From contig NZ_JAGRQC010000004.1 of NCBI RefSeq assembly GCF_018122655.1, positions 186,001-250,000 on the forward strand: 64,000 nt of DNA, read 5' to 3'. The translations under genes and the position numbers were made by a program. The first letter of the stretch is position 1; each line of letters opens with the position of its first letter. The DNA is from Stakelama marina (GTDB taxonomy: Bacteria; Pseudomonadota; Alphaproteobacteria; Sphingomonadales; Sphingomonadaceae). The notes beneath the pieces were generated by a model. It was given only the letters and a program-made list of their open reading frames with translations. It searched no databases and was not told the origin of the DNA. Shown piece after piece: positions 18,601 through 26,527 of the stretch.

Positions 18601-18977
18601 TCCGCCACCGGGTTGCCCCGCCGACCGCTCACCGGCACGCAAAGCCAGTCTTTGGGCGCACGCCCGAAAACGTCGGCCACTTCGGGCACATCGCCAAGCA
18701 GTTGCTTCGCTTCCCTGTAGGCGGGCCCGCGCCCGAGCGAGTAGGAGGCAAGCGCAAGCGCGAGGCTCGACTTGCCGCCGCCGTAAGGGCCCGTCCAGGT
18801 GAACGCGCCCTGGCCGTTTGTCGCGAGGCGGAGCGTGGTGGTCAACGCATCGCGCGCCGATCCTTGAAGTACATAACCGGAGAGGGGGTCGGCCTGGCCA
18901 AAATCGGCATCGATCCTGATCGATCTTTGGTAGCGCGGGGCGACCGAAACATGGTCTGAGAGATAGGCCTGCGTCAT
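15609..18977 (-). CDS. sspC: SspC, large ATPase of the phosphorothioation complex
   Basis: This is a 1122-residue P-loop protein. Walker A (GPYGGGKSSLA) lies at about 63-73 and Walker B (VLVIVDELGKYLEG) at about 173-186. The rest is a long helical region of unclear fold. In described Ssp systems the ATPase SspC acts with the nickase SspB and with SspD to install single-stranded phosphorothioates. Four-base overlaps with both neighbours (ATGA with sspB, GTGA with sspD) show one translationally coupled unit. The N-terminal start is ATG at 18,977. The identification is by size, ATPase motifs and operon position. Confidence 0.9.
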   Translation of the reverse strand: MTQAYLSDHVSVAPRYQRSIRIDADFGQADPLSGYVLQGSARDALTTTLRLATNGQGAFTWTGPYGGGKSSLALALASYSLGRGPAYREAKQLLGDVPEVADVFGRAPKDWLCVPVSGRRGNPVADLREAVASAIAGEPGHARTKRSRMEAADGRDIVERLQREVEARPKGGVLVIVDELGKYLEGAADHAIDIHFFQDLAEAANRSEGRLIVVGVLHQAFERYADRLGQSVQDEWRKVQGRFADVPIITAVDEVIELVGRAVTTERSHPQSHPIAAIVASEIAERRPGVPKDLAERLDDCWPLNPAAAALLGPITRRRFSQNERSLFGFLASAEPSGFTEFLQRTTLASGRTFGPAELWDYLQVNLEPAIMASPDGHRWAQAAEAIARAGRDGTHLRLQIAKTVAVIDLFSNGSGLTASSRTIAASLGHSDADVEEQLADLVKISALVYRRHLGAYAIYAGSDFDIEGEIEARIAERGRLEIASLNDLASLQPILAKRHYAAYGTPRWFDAQIGELAPQGLGPKDVRVSAGAAGKFLLLLPGIDVDPGQAEASLIEVSRTEHRHGLPVIVGLASNSADIRKTAIELEAARDVRNESPELAGDAAARREIDARIAHLSAQLEGLLREGFERAHWFDTGKPLDLQSLSYGLSQAASDIARRTFRQAPIVHSELINRRRPSSNSNAALRALLHAIVVGRGEQHFGIKGYPAEKGLAVTVLERAGLYVRQGERWDFVPPGETSTFAPLWSLTDGLLEAGEQVGVADIYRAWGEPPYGVQQGVMPLLLVTYLFSRRHSTAIYAKEAFQPAISDLVMDLLLQDPDHIALRSVPTDAANAVALKEFAAVASEFVEEAPSEEPLEIAQALVQFAYSLPNWSRKAQATLSKQAIDVRRLLLDADDPYQLLFVDIPEALEASGEGTAPALRTVLSELDHAYPDMIEDLKTRMLEGLKHRDAGNLSELVERAKRIAGHGGDDLKLRGFITRLAEFDGSTESMAEICGLVMGKPVTTWHDLEPSRAAMQLSEYAYRFRRVELFGDSDQQPTQTAVMVMAGVGSTERSVVRRAQIATEAQKRLGPLLDEIGKTLDAAQLEPDMVLAVIAELAQRYIEDDGERDVTVPISAEKEA

Positions 18978-19930
18978 GCCGCGAGCGCCTTGGTGTGCGG
19001 ATAGGCGCTGGCGATGAAGGAGGCCGGATCAGGCAGGCCTTCTCCCCGCCTGGCAATCGCGCGCACACCTGCGCTGTCGGTCCACAGAAAGGCGCCCTTG
19101 GCGACCCTTTCGATATCGACAAGCCGGTCGATCAGCGCGTCCTCGTCTAGCTTGAAGATCCGCCCCGGCGATCCGGGCTCGTACACCAGCGTATCGATGG
19201 CGAGCGTTGCCTGCTCGGGCGCGCGCCTCGCCCAGAAATCGGCAAGCGCAAAAAGGAAGATACCGTCGGGCAAGCCGGGCTTGGGCCCGTGGCGGAAAGC
19301 GAAAGATCGCGATGACACTTCGCGCATAAGGCCAAGTTCACCAAGTACGGTTTCCACCTGATCGTCGACCGCGCCCGCGCCGACCTTGGCGACATAGGAT
19401 CTGACGAAGCATTCCACGTCCCGCTTGATCGTTGTGGAGGAGGCCCGCGACCGGTCGAGTTGGGCACACAGCAGCCGGATCGGCTCGGCAATGCCGTCGC
19501 GGTCGAAACCATGTGCATTCAGATGGTTGAACGCATAATACCATGTCGTCGCGCGCTCGAAATTGCTGGCGATCTGCCAATGGAGCAGCCATGTGGTCGC
19601 GAGGCTTTCCATGAACGGATCGAGACCTGAATCGCGGTGGAAGATGAGGTCCCCGAAGGGCGTTGCCTTCAAGGCGCCGACACCACGCTCCGGGTCTTCT
19701 TCAATGATTCGGCACGCGAGCGCCCAATGCTTGATCGCCGCAACCATATTCTTGCCGACCCCGAACCGGATGATCCCTTCGTCCTTGTCGAAGGTATTGG
19801 GGGCCGGAGCTTCCGAATCCTCGCAGACGGCATCGTAAGCCTTGCGCAGCCACAGCCGCCTCAGCGGGAAGGTTTCATGTCCCGCGAAGCGCGTCTTGAC
19901 GCCGGGCTGTCCAAGGGGTCCTCTGAGCAT
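18974..19930 (-). CDS. sspB: SspB, DUF4007 DNA-nicking component
   Basis: The 318-residue protein has the DUF4007 pattern: TRFAGHETFPLRRLWLRKAYD at the N terminus, then IRFGVGKNMVAAIKHW. DUF4007 proteins next to a cysteine desulfurase and a PAPS-reductase-like gene correspond to SspB. This protein nicks DNA so that sulfur can replace a non-bridging oxygen in one strand. The start is the ATG at 19,930, preceded by a plausible AGGA ribosome binding site. It is 70 bp downstream of sspA, and that gap holds a strong inverted repeat (see separate entry). Its stop overlaps the sspC start. Confidence 0.9.
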   Translation of the reverse strand: MLRGPLGQPGVKTRFAGHETFPLRRLWLRKAYDAVCEDSEAPAPNTFDKDEGIIRFGVGKNMVAAIKHWALACRIIEEDPERGVGALKATPFGDLIFHRDSGLDPFMESLATTWLLHWQIASNFERATTWYYAFNHLNAHGFDRDGIAEPIRLLCAQLDRSRASSTTIKRDVECFVRSYVAKVGAGAVDDQVETVLGELGLMREVSSRSFAFRHGPKPGLPDGIFLFALADFWARRAPEQATLAIDTLVYEPGSPGRIFKLDEDALIDRLVDIERVAKGAFLWTDSAGVRAIARRGEGLPDPASFIASAYPHTKALAA

Positions 19931-19941
19931 GATTTGTTCCT

Positions 19942-19960
19942 ACTGGGGATTTCCCCCAGT
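19942..19960. promoter_or_regulatory. Inverted repeat between sspA and sspB
   Basis: ACTGGGG (19,942-19,948) and CCCCAGT (19,954-19,960) form a perfect 7-bp inverted repeat with a five-base centre. It sits just upstream of the sspB start and 40 bp downstream of the sspA stop. It could be an operator or an RNA hairpin that adjusts expression of sspBCD relative to sspA. No U-tract follows, so it does not look like a typical intrinsic terminator. Confidence 0.5.
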
Positions 19961-20000
19961 TGGCAAGCCTGCCCGCGCTTTTTGTGCGAACTTTTAGGCT

Positions 20001-21158
20001 TCAGGCAGCGGCGCGGTAGGCTTTCTCGTACGCAGCCAAGAGCGCAGTGACGGCACGGTCAATGTCCGCCTCGGAAGTGGTTCGGCCAATCCCGATGCGA
20101 ACGGACGACGAAGCCTCGTCAAAGGAAAGCCCTTGCGCCAACAGGACGTAAGACGGCTCGATGCTGCCTGAGTTGCAGGCTGAGCCTGTTGATGCCGATA
20201 GTTCGCCGCGGGCATGCAAGAGGATGTCTTCCGCATTCACTCCCTCGGCCCTGAGGCTTGTGCAACCCGGGATGCGCTCGGCATGCGGATTGATAGTGAA
20301 AGGACATCCCTTCCTGGTGACCCGATCTTCGAAAAGTCTTTGTAATGATTGAATATGTGTGCGTGCCGACTGGCCGTGGCGCTCGTAAAGCCGCGCCGCC
20401 GCTGCAAGCCCGGCGCAAAGCGGAACCGGCACCGTGCCGCTGCGTCCGAGAGGCTGCTGTCCACCGCCATCAAGCTGCGGAACGAGCCGCAACCGCGCGG
20501 CGCGCGACACGGCAAGCCCGCCGATCCCTTTGGGACCGTAGAACTTGTGACCGGAGAAACTCAGCAGATCGGCACCGATATAAGTGAAATCGACATCGAT
20601 CTTTCCGACGGTCTGCGCCGCGTCTGTGTGAAACAGGACACCCTGGCGATGACAGATTTCGGCAATCTCGCGCACGGGTTGAATGACGCCCGTCTCGTTG
20701 TTGGCGTGCATGACCGATACGAGCGCCGTGTCGGGCCTTAGAGCCTGCGCGATGGCTTCTGCGCGAATGCGGCCATCTGCCCCTGGTCGGATTTCGGTGA
20801 CCTCGATCCCGCTTTTCATGAGCGAACCGGCAGCTTCCAGCACGCATTTGTGCTCGATCGACGACACCACCAGATGGTTTCCGCGTCGTTCGGCTGAGCT
20901 CATGACACCTTTGATGGCGAGGTTGTTCGCCTCGGTTGCTCCGCTGGTGAAGAGGATTTCGTCCTCCCCGGCACCGAGCAGCGCCGCGAGCGCTTCGCGC
21001 GATCGTTCGACAATTTTCGAGGCTTGCAGACCATGCGCGTGATCCGAATGCGGATTGCCCCAGTCATGGCTCATCGCATCCGTCATCGCATCGATCACCG
21101 AGGGATCGACCGGAGTTGAGGCCATGAAATCGAGATAGGCGGGACCGGGTCTGCGCAA
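20001..21158 (-). CDS. sspA: SspA/DndA-type cysteine desulfurase
   Basis: This is a PLP-dependent cysteine desulfurase of about 385 residues that supplies sulfur for DNA phosphorothioation. Visible are the N-terminal AYLDFMASTPVDP block, the PLP-binding lysine in SGHKFYGPKG (about residue 205) and the sulfur-accepting cysteine in STGSACNSG (about 328). The start is uncertain. A TTG at 21,158 with AAGG upstream keeps the conserved YLD segment, while the first ATG (21,125) would cut into it. A much longer upstream extension is open but unlike the family. It heads the sspABCD set. A housekeeping IscS role is unlikely given the neighbours. Confidence 0.92.
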   Translation of the reverse strand: MRRPGPAYLDFMASTPVDPSVIDAMTDAMSHDWGNPHSDHAHGLQASKIVERSREALAALLGAGEDEILFTSGATEANNLAIKGVMSSAERRGNHLVVSSIEHKCVLEAAGSLMKSGIEVTEIRPGADGRIRAEAIAQALRPDTALVSVMHANNETGVIQPVREIAEICHRQGVLFHTDAAQTVGKIDVDFTYIGADLLSFSGHKFYGPKGIGGLAVSRAARLRLVPQLDGGGQQPLGRSGTVPVPLCAGLAAAARLYERHGQSARTHIQSLQRLFEDRVTRKGCPFTINPHAERIPGCTSLRAEGVNAEDILLHARGELSASTGSACNSGSIEPSYVLLAQGLSFDEASSSVRIGIGRTTSEADIDRAVTALLAAYEKAYRAAA

Positions 21159-21399
21159 GGAACAACCTTCATTGAAATCGTTGCACCGATAAGACCAAAC
21201 CTGGCCAGCCAAAGCAACCACGATCGCGCGGCGTTCGAGCCTGAATGCGACGCCCTCCCGATTTAATCTTGTCCTTTCTTTCTTATTCTTCGCTCTTCTA
21301 CCCTCATTGCAGATCCCTGTTGCCCGAGGGCAAAGTAATGTCTTTTTGATCTGCCTCGCGAATGCAGCCGGTGGTCGGTTGCCGCATCCGAGGCAGTCC
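21159..21399. other. Intergenic region between sspA and trbB (right edge of the defence island)
   Basis: This 241-bp stretch separates the divergent sspA and trbB genes and must hold the sspA promoter and possibly one for the trb operon. A pyrimidine-rich run is seen at about 21,268-21,306. An AGGCAG ribosome binding site precedes trbB. I see no clear inverted or direct repeat matching the left edge of the island (3,677-3,810), so no insertion mechanism can be named. Confidence 0.5.
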
Positions 21400-22380
21400 A
21401 TGAGCGTTATCCCCCTTCGGTCCGAAATCTCATCGCGCGGTGCGCGCATGCTGCGCACTGCGCTTGGCGGCGACATCGCTCGCTGGCTCGACGAGCCCGA
21501 TGTCATCGAAGTCATGCTCAACCCCGACGGGCGTCTCTGGGTCGACCGATTGGGCGAGGGTCTCGCGGCGACCGAATGTCTGATGAGTGCAGCCGATGGT
21601 GAGCGCATCATCCGGCTGGTTGCCCATCATGTCGGCGCCGAGGTTCATGCAAGCGTACCGCGTGTGTCCGCCGAACTGCCGGAAGGCGGCGAGCGCTTCG
21701 AAGGTCTGCTGCCACCGGTGGTTGCCGCCCCGAGCTTCGCCATCCGCAAACCAGCCATCGCGGTGTTCTCGCTGGCCGATTACGTGACGACCGGGATCAT
21801 GAGCAAATGGCAGGCCGAAGCGCTTGCCGGTGCGGTCGCTGCGAGAAAGAACATTCTGGTCGTCGGCGGCACCTCGACCGGCAAGACGACGCTCACCAAT
21901 GCGTTGCTCGCCGAGGTCGCAGCCACGTCCGACCGTGTCGTCCTCATCGAGGATACGCTGGAGCTGCAATGTGCAGCGCCCAATCTGGTCTCGCTGCGAA
22001 CCAAGGACGGCGTTGCGACTTTGTCCGATCTTGTCCGGTCGGCGCTGCGCCTGCGGCCCGATCGCATTCCCATCGGAGAGGTGCGCGGTGCCGAGGCGCT
22101 CGATCTGCTGAAAGCCTGGGGCACCGGTCATCCAGGCGGGGTCGGCACGCTTCACGCCGGCTCGGCGCTTGGCACACTGCGGCGGCTCGAACAGCTTATC
22201 CAGGAAAGCGTGGTCACCGTGCCGCGCGCGCTGATCGCCGAGACCATCGATATTATCGCCGTGCTTGTGCGCGACGGCACCGGGCGGCGCCTTGCCGAAC
22301 TCGCCGAGGTGCGCGGACTCGATGCCGCGGGCGAATACGTCCTCGCACCCCTTCCATCCACAACAGGAGACCATTCGTGA
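21400..22380 (+). CDS. trbB: TrbB, VirB11-type secretion ATPase
   Basis: TrbB is the hexameric traffic ATPase of the conjugative type IV secretion system, acting at the inner membrane face. The 326-residue protein shows [17 protein letters not shown] in the N-terminal domain. Walker A ([12 protein letters not shown]) follows at about residues 151-162. Further on come LIEDTLELQ, the His box [15 protein letters not shown] and RLEQLI. The start is ATG at 21,400 with AGGCAG upstream; earlier in-frame ATG codons lie in non-conserved sequence. It overlaps trbC by four bases. It normally follows the traG/ribbon-helix-helix pair directly. Confidence 0.95.
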   Translation: MSVIPLRSEISSRGARMLRTALGGDIARWLDEPDVIEVMLNPDGRLWVDRLGEGLAATECLMSAADGERIIRLVAHHVGAEVHASVPRVSAELPEGGERFEGLLPPVVAAPSFAIRKPAIAVFSLADYVTTGIMSKWQAEALAGAVAARKNILVVGGTSTGKTTLTNALLAEVAATSDRVVLIEDTLELQCAAPNLVSLRTKDGVATLSDLVRSALRLRPDRIPIGEVRGAEALDLLKAWGTGHPGGVGTLHAGSALGTLRRLEQLIQESVVTVPRALIAETIDIIAVLVRDGTGRRLAELAEVRGLDAAGEYVLAPLPSTTGDHS

Positions 22381-22709
22381 CCCATATCTTTTCGCGGGCG
22401 CGACCGCGCCTGTCCGCTTTGATCGTTGGGAGCGTCATTGCGCTGGCATTTGCGGCGCCCGCCCAGGCCGCCGGCTCGTCGATGCCGTGGGAAGCGCCGC
22501 TCCAGGCGATCCTCGAATCAATCCAGGGCCCGGTCGCCAAGATTGTCGCGGTGATCATCATCATCGCCACCGGGCTGGCGCTCGCTTTCGGGGATACATC
22601 GGGAGGCTTCAGGCGCCTGATCCAGATCGTCTTCGGGCTTTCGATCGCCTTTGCCGCGTCCTCCTTCTTCCTTTCGTTCTTCTCCTTCGGCGGCGGAGCG
22701 CTGGTCTGA
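22377..22709 (+). CDS. trbC: TrbC, VirB2-type pilin
   Basis: The 110-residue protein is the major subunit of the conjugative pilus. It has a signal peptide (hydrophobic LSALIVGSVIALAFAAPAQA, likely cut after AQA) and two hydrophobic helices, the pattern of VirB2/TrbC prepilins. The start is GTG at 22,377 with AGGAG at 22,365-22,369, overlapping the trbB stop. Its stop shares a base with the trbD start (TGATG). Confidence 0.93.
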   Translation: MTHIFSRARPRLSALIVGSVIALAFAAPAQAAGSSMPWEAPLQAILESIQGPVAKIVAVIIIIATGLALAFGDTSGGFRRLIQIVFGLSIAFAASSFFLSFFSFGGGALV

Positions 22710-22984
22710 TGGACAGCGGTCAATCTTCTTTGCCGAACGGCTTTGCGGTCCCTGTCCACCGGGCGCTGACCGAGCATATCCTGCTCGGCGGTGCGCCGCG
22801 CGGGCTTGCCATCGCCAATGCGACGTTGGCGGGCGCGATCGGACTGGGTCTGCAGCTGTGGATCGCAGGCATCGCGTTTTTCGCGCTCGGCCACATGGTC
22901 GCGGTCTGGGCCGCCCGGCACGATCCGCAATTCGTCGATGTCGCGCGGCGGCATCTGCGGTTCCCCGCGCATCTGCAGGTCTGA
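22709..22984 (+). CDS. trbD: TrbD, VirB3-type membrane protein
   Basis: This is a 91-residue inner-membrane protein of the type IV secretion channel. The N-terminal PVHRALTEHILLGGAPR segment is typical of TrbD, and one or two transmembrane helices follow (about 34-65). The ATG at 22,709 overlaps the trbC stop by one base, showing tight coupling. VirB3 proteins usually work with VirB4, here trbE directly downstream. Confidence 0.93.
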   Translation: MDSGQSSLPNGFAVPVHRALTEHILLGGAPRGLAIANATLAGAIGLGLQLWIAGIAFFALGHMVAVWAARHDPQFVDVARRHLRFPAHLQV

Positions 22985-22987
22985 GCC

Positions 22988-25450
22988 ATGCTGTCCCTGC
23001 GCGAATATCGAAACAAGGCCGACCGGCTTGCGGACTTCCTGCCATGGGCGGCGCTCGTCGCCCCCGGCGTCGTGCTCAACAAGGACGGCAGCTTCCAGCG
23101 CACGTCTCGCTTTCGCGGGCCGGATCTCGACAGCGCGACACCTGCCGAACTGGTTGCAACGACGGCGCGGTTGAACAGCGCGCTGCGCCGGCTCGGTTCG
23201 GGCTGGTCGATATTCGTCGAGGCCGTGCGCCGTCCGGCACTGGATTATCCCGCCTGCGCCTTTCCCGATCCGGCCTCGGCACTGGTCGAACGAGAGCGCG
23301 CCGCGCAGTTCGCAGAAGAAGGCGCGCATTTCGAGAGCCGCTATTTTCTGACCCTCCTATGGATGCCGCCTGCCGAGGATGCCGCGCGGGCTGAAAGCTG
23401 GCTCTACGAAGGCGAGGCCGAGAAAGGCGCGGATCCGCGCGAGCTTCTCGAGGGCTTCGCCGATCGGACCGACCGGCTGCTGCGCCTGTTCGAAGGGTTC
23501 TTTCCCGAGGTCCAATGGCTCGATGATGGCGAGACACTAAGTTATCTTCACAGCTGCATCTCGACGCGGATGCACGATGTACGCGTTCCCGAAACCCCGA
23601 TGCATCTCGATGCGCTGCTTGCCGACGAGCCACTGACCGGCGGTCTCGAACCGCGCCTGGGTACGGCCCATCTGCGGACACTGACCGTGATCGGCTTTCC
23701 CAGCGCGACATTCCCCGGGCTGCTCGATGAACTCAATGCGCAGGGCTTCGCCTATCGCTGGGCGACGCGGGCGATCATGCTCGACAAGAGCGACGCCACG
23801 AAGCTGCTTTCGAAAATTCGCCGCCAGTGGTTTGCCAAGCGCAAATCGGTCGCCGCGATCCTCAAGGAAGTGATGACCAACGAAGCCTCGGTGCTGGTCG
23901 ACAGCGATGCAGCCAACAAGGCCGAGGATGCCGATGCCGCTCTACAGGAGCTGGGCGCCGACCATGTCGGGCTCGCGCTGGTCACCGCGACCGTTACGGT
24001 GTGGGACGAGGAACCGGCGCTTGCCGCCGAGAAACTGCGACTGGTCGAGAAGGTCATTCAGGGGCGCGATTTTACCTGCGTGACCGAAGGCATGAATGCG
24101 ATCGAGGCGTGGCTCGGATCGCTGCCCGGCCATGTCTACGCCAATGTTCGCCAGCCCCCGATCTCGACACTCAACCTTGCGCATATGATGCCGCTTTCGG
24201 CCGTCTGGGCCGGACCGGAACGCGATGCGCATTTTGACGCGCCGCCGCTGTTTTACGCCAAGACCGAAGGCTCGACCCCGTTCCGATTTTCGCTTCATGT
24301 CGGCGATGTCGGACATAGCCTCGTCGTCGGTCCGACCGGGGCGGGCAAATCGGTGTTGCTGGCAATGATGGCGATGCAGTTTCGCCGCTATGCCGGGTCG
24401 CAGATTTTCGCTTTCGATTTCGGCGGCTCGATCCGTGCGGCCGCGCTCGCGTGCGGCGGCGATTGGCAGGATCTGGGATCGAGTCTTTCCGAGGACAGCG
24501 ACGAGGCAGTCCTGCTGCAACCGCTGGCGCGGATCGATGAGCCAGCACAGCGCAACTGGGCCTCGGAATGGCTCCAGGCGATTCTCGCTGCTGAGGGCGT
24601 CGCAATCGATCCGGAGACCAAGGATCATCTGTGGTCGGCGCTGAGCTCGCTGGCGAGCGCGCCGGTCGTTGAGCGCACGCTCACCGGGCTCGCTGTCCTA
24701 TTGCAATCGCAGGCATTGAAGCAGGCGTTTGCCCCCTACTGCGTCGGTGGGCCGTTCGGACGGCTGCTCGATGCCGAGAGCGAGCGGCTGGGCGAAGCGA
24801 GTTTCCAGGCGTTCGAGACCGAAGGGCTGACCGGATCGGCGGCTGCGCCCGCCGTGCTATCCTATCTGTTTCACAGTATCGAAGGCCGCCTCGACGGCTC
24901 GCCCACACTCATCATTATCGATGAAGGCTGGCTGGTGCTCGACAGTCCGGCCTTTGCCGCGCAGCTGCGCGAATGGCTCAAGACCCTGCGCAAGAAGAAT
25001 GCGAGCGTCGTTTTCGCCACTCAAAGCCTTGCCGATATCGAGACCTCGGCGATCGCGCCCGCGATTATCGAAAGCTGCCCGACGCGAATCTTCCTGCCCA
25101 ACGACCGGGCGGTCGAACCCCAGATTTTGGGTATCTATCGCCGCTTCGGACTGAACGACCGCCAGATTGAAATCCTCAGCCGGGCAACGGCCAAGCGCGA
25201 TTATTACTGTCAGTCCTCTCGCGGTAACCGCCTGTTCGAACTCGGCCTTGGCGAAGTGGCGCTCGCCTTTGCCGCCGCCTCTTCCAAGAGTGACCAGCTC
25301 GCCATGTCCCGTATCATCGAAGAGCATGGCCGGAGCGGCTTTGCCGCCCACTGGCTGAGGTATCGCGGCCTCCACTGGGCCGCCGAATTGCTCGGCAGCG
25401 ATGCGCACTCTTCCGACCCCCCAATCTCACCAGAAGGAGACCTGAAGTGA
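22988..25450 (+). CDS. trbE: TrbE, VirB4-type secretion ATPase
   Basis: TrbE is the large ATPase that drives pilus assembly and substrate transfer. The 820-residue protein begins MLSLREYRNKADRLADFLPW, a typical TrbE N terminus. It carries Walker A (VVGPTGAGKSVLL) near residue 445 and Walker B (LIIIDEGWLVLD) near 640. The start lies three bases after the trbD stop, and the stop overlaps the trbJ start (GTGA). Length and motifs are normal for the family. Confidence 0.95.
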   Translation: MLSLREYRNKADRLADFLPWAALVAPGVVLNKDGSFQRTSRFRGPDLDSATPAELVATTARLNSALRRLGSGWSIFVEAVRRPALDYPACAFPDPASALVERERAAQFAEEGAHFESRYFLTLLWMPPAEDAARAESWLYEGEAEKGADPRELLEGFADRTDRLLRLFEGFFPEVQWLDDGETLSYLHSCISTRMHDVRVPETPMHLDALLADEPLTGGLEPRLGTAHLRTLTVIGFPSATFPGLLDELNAQGFAYRWATRAIMLDKSDATKLLSKIRRQWFAKRKSVAAILKEVMTNEASVLVDSDAANKAEDADAALQELGADHVGLALVTATVTVWDEEPALAAEKLRLVEKVIQGRDFTCVTEGMNAIEAWLGSLPGHVYANVRQPPISTLNLAHMMPLSAVWAGPERDAHFDAPPLFYAKTEGSTPFRFSLHVGDVGHSLVVGPTGAGKSVLLAMMAMQFRRYAGSQIFAFDFGGSIRAAALACGGDWQDLGSSLSEDSDEAVLLQPLARIDEPAQRNWASEWLQAILAAEGVAIDPETKDHLWSALSSLASAPVVERTLTGLAVLLQSQALKQAFAPYCVGGPFGRLLDAESERLGEASFQAFETEGLTGSAAAPAVLSYLFHSIEGRLDGSPTLIIIDEGWLVLDSPAFAAQLREWLKTLRKKNASVVFATQSLADIETSAIAPAIIESCPTRIFLPNDRAVEPQILGIYRRFGLNDRQIEILSRATAKRDYYCQSSRGNRLFELGLGEVALAFAAASSKSDQLAMSRIIEEHGRSGFAAHWLRYRGLHWAAELLGSDAHSSDPPISPEGDLK

Positions 25451-26193
25451 CCTCTCGAAAAATCTTCCGCAGCATGGCCATGGGCACTGCGCTCGCCTTG
25501 GCGAGTACGAGCGCCTTGGTATCAACGCCTGCACACGCCCAGTTCGGCGGGATCGTTTACGATCCGTCCAATTACGCGCAGAACGTGCTGACTGCCGCTC
25601 GCACGCTTGAGCAGATCAACAACCAGATCCGCATGCTGCAGAACCAGGCGACGTCGCTCATCAACGAGGCGAAGAACCTTCAGAGCCTGCCGCTGACGAT
25701 CGTGCAGCCCCTGCAGGACCAGATCCGGCAGACCCAACAACTGCTGAACGAAGCCCAGCGCATCGCCTACGATGTCCGCACCATCGAGGGCGCTTTCGAA
25801 CAGCATTACAAGAACGTTCCCCTCGGTGCCTCGCAGCGGGCGATGGTCGACGGCGCCGAGGCGCGCTGGCAAAACAGCGTGGTGGCCTTCGAAGATGCCC
25901 TCAAGGTCCAGGCGGGCACGGTTGCCAATATCGAAGGTTCGCGCGAAGCGCTCGGCAGCCTCGTTTCCGCAAGCCAGTCCGCCACGGGCGCCTTGCAGGC
26001 AGCACAGGCTGGCAACCAGCTGCTGGCGTTGCAGGCCCGCCAGCTGGCCGACCTGACCGCCACGATCGCCGCTACTGGCAGGGCGCAGGCGCTCGATGCC
26101 GCCGAACGCGCGGCGGCCAAGGCACAGGCGCGCGAGCAGTTGAGGCGGTTTCTCGCTATTCGTCCGCGCTATCTGCCCGGCGGATCGGACTGA
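25447..26193 (+). CDS. trbJ: TrbJ, VirB5-type pilus-associated protein
   Basis: The 248-residue protein is secreted, with signal peptide MAMGTALALASTSALVSTPA and a cleavage site near AHAQ. A helical region follows, with QINNQIRMLQNQATSLINEAKNL. VirB5/TrbJ proteins sit at the pilus tip or help pilus assembly. It starts with GTG at 25,447 overlapping trbE, with an AGGAG upstream. It is followed by a small TrbK-like gene. Confidence 0.92.
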   Translation: MTSRKIFRSMAMGTALALASTSALVSTPAHAQFGGIVYDPSNYAQNVLTAARTLEQINNQIRMLQNQATSLINEAKNLQSLPLTIVQPLQDQIRQTQQLLNEAQRIAYDVRTIEGAFEQHYKNVPLGASQRAMVDGAEARWQNSVVAFEDALKVQAGTVANIEGSREALGSLVSASQSATGALQAAQAGNQLLALQARQLADLTATIAATGRAQALDAAERAAAKAQAREQLRRFLAIRPRYLPGGSD

Positions 26194-26199
26194 TCCGCG

Positions 26200-26526
26200 A
26201 TGGACACCAAGCTCCTCGCGCGCATTGGTGCCGCTGTGTTCGTCGGTCTCGCCGTCGCGACGACGATCGTCCAGCTGCGCGAGGAGCCCGCGCCGGTGCG
26301 GCAAGCCGACCGGCGCATATGGGTGCCCGACGGCGATCCGCTGCCGGCACAGCTGAGGGTTTGCGCTGAAATGGGCGAACTGGCGCTGTCCTCGCCCGAT
26401 TGCCGCGCCGCCTGGGCCGAGAAGCGCCGCCGCTTCTTCGCCGTCGATCACCCCGAGGCTTATTCCGGGATCGACGACAGGGCGCTGCCTGAGTCCTTTT
26501 CCCGCGAAGCGAGAGGAGAGAACTGA
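26200..26526 (+). CDS. TrbK-like putative entry exclusion protein
   Basis: The 108-residue protein has an N-terminal hydrophobic segment (about residues 7-23) and two cysteines (RVCAEMG and SPDCRAAW) that may form a disulfide in the periplasm. Genes in this position, between trbJ and trbL, encode TrbK-type entry exclusion proteins that block redundant transfer into cells already carrying the element. The similarity is mainly in position, size and layout, so the role is inferred. Confidence 0.7.
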   Translation: MDTKLLARIGAAVFVGLAVATTIVQLREEPAPVRQADRRIWVPDGDPLPAQLRVCAEMGELALSSPDCRAAWAEKRRRFFAVDHPEAYSGIDDRALPESFSREARGEN

Positions 26527-26527
26527 C

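Noticed and set aside
17790..18959. Plus-strand open frame of 389 codons within sspC
   Set aside because: It is antisense to a conserved Walker-motif protein, with arginine- and alanine-rich sequence unlike any family.
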